Origin: Glomus cerebriforme
Taxonomy: Eukaryota > Glomeromycota > Glomeromycetes > Glomerales > Glomeraceae
DNA length: 19,073 bases
NCBI GenBank assembly: GCA_003550305.1
Contig: QKYT01000440.1
Coordinates: forward strand, 76,302-95,374
Direction of reading: 5' to 3'
A model generated the notes under the pieces. That model had not been told where the DNA came from. It was given only the letters and a program-made list of their open reading frames with translations, and did no database searches. Shown here piece by piece: positions 18,899 to 19,073 of this stretch. How positions within the stretch are numbered: position 1 is the stretch's first letter; each line of letters opens with the position of its first letter. Made by a program: the position numbers and the translations under genes.

Positions 18899-19073
18899 AA
18901 AGAATTATTACAAGAATTAAATATATTTCTTTTAAATATGGATATTACAAAATATTATGTGGATAAATTAAATAAATTTATCAATAATTTTTTATTGGAT
19001 TATGATTTAGACCTAAAAACGTGTTGAAATTTATGATGTATCAACATGAATTGAATGTGAAGTTAATAAAGTT
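18899..19073 (+). pseudogene. Second decayed Sel1-repeat gene copy, 5' part, runs off the window
   Basis: AAAGAATTATTACAAGAATT matches 6067-6086 of the first copy exactly. Translation gives KELLQELNIFLLNMDITKYY, then KFINNFLLDYDLDLKTC and a stop, where the family reading would be DPKNVFE, so a base is missing. Further on, YQHELNV-like sequence matches YQHGIGCEVNE of the first copy after a deletion of several tens of bases. It lacks the start ATG, has a frameshift and a deletion, and continues beyond 19073. It is useful because it lacks element B and therefore shows the empty insertion site. Confidence 0.75.

Noticed and set aside
1..19073. tRNA, rRNA or CRISPR features
   Set aside because: No GGTTCRA-type T-arm with matching acceptor stem, no rRNA-like segment, and no regular repeat-spacer pattern; the tandem arrays have no unique spacers. 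The sequence is also clearly eukaryotic.

Overview
The window looks like nuclear DNA of an arbuscular mycorrhizal fungus of the Rhizophagus (Glomeromycotina) type. It is very AT-rich, with long poly(A)/poly(T) tracts and short GT..AG introns of about 60-120 bases. Its protein families are those greatly expanded in these fungi: Hsp70/HSPA12-like ATPase-fold proteins, BTB-BACK-TLDc proteins, Sel1-repeat proteins, and tyrosine-kinase-like protein kinases with a Cys-rich N-terminus. The assignment rests on recognition of these families, not on a search. A few N bases mark unresolved sequence in a draft assembly.

Layout, left to right. 206-2674 (+): a six-exon gene joining an N-terminal coiled coil to an Hsp70-like ATPase fold. 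3431-4914 (-): a two-exon BTB-BACK-TLDc gene. 5746-7270: a decayed Sel1-repeat pseudogene with one short Helitron-like element just upstream of its old start codon and a second inside it. 7271-9564: no gene recognised. 9565-13155 (+): a ten-exon gene for a secretory-pathway membrane protein with a large ectodomain and about six C-terminal membrane segments. 13156-15980: a repeat-dense block with an isolated Helitron-like 3' end, a hairpin-forming tandem array of about 95-base period, a longer array of degenerate palindromic units broken by a third Helitron-like element, a 22-base-arm hairpin and a fold-back (MITE-like) element. 16716-18400 (+): a four-exon protein kinase gene. 18899-19073: the 5' part of a second decayed Sel1 copy, running off the end.

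All four intact genes were rebuilt by joining exons at GT..AG boundaries, and reading phase closes at every junction (698, 462, 965 and 491 codons including stop). No operon or shared pathway links them. Kinase, Sel1, BTB and Hsp70-like proteins are plausible signalling or protein-interaction components, but that is family-level inference.

The most notable discovery is a family of very short non-autonomous Helitron-like elements (262, 307 and 512 bp). They begin TCTA, share an internal module near the 5' end containing TATAAATA, end in a hairpin plus CTAG, and sit exactly between A and T. For two of them the pre-insertion site can be read from related sequence in this same window: the second Sel1 copy, and sister units of the palindromic array.
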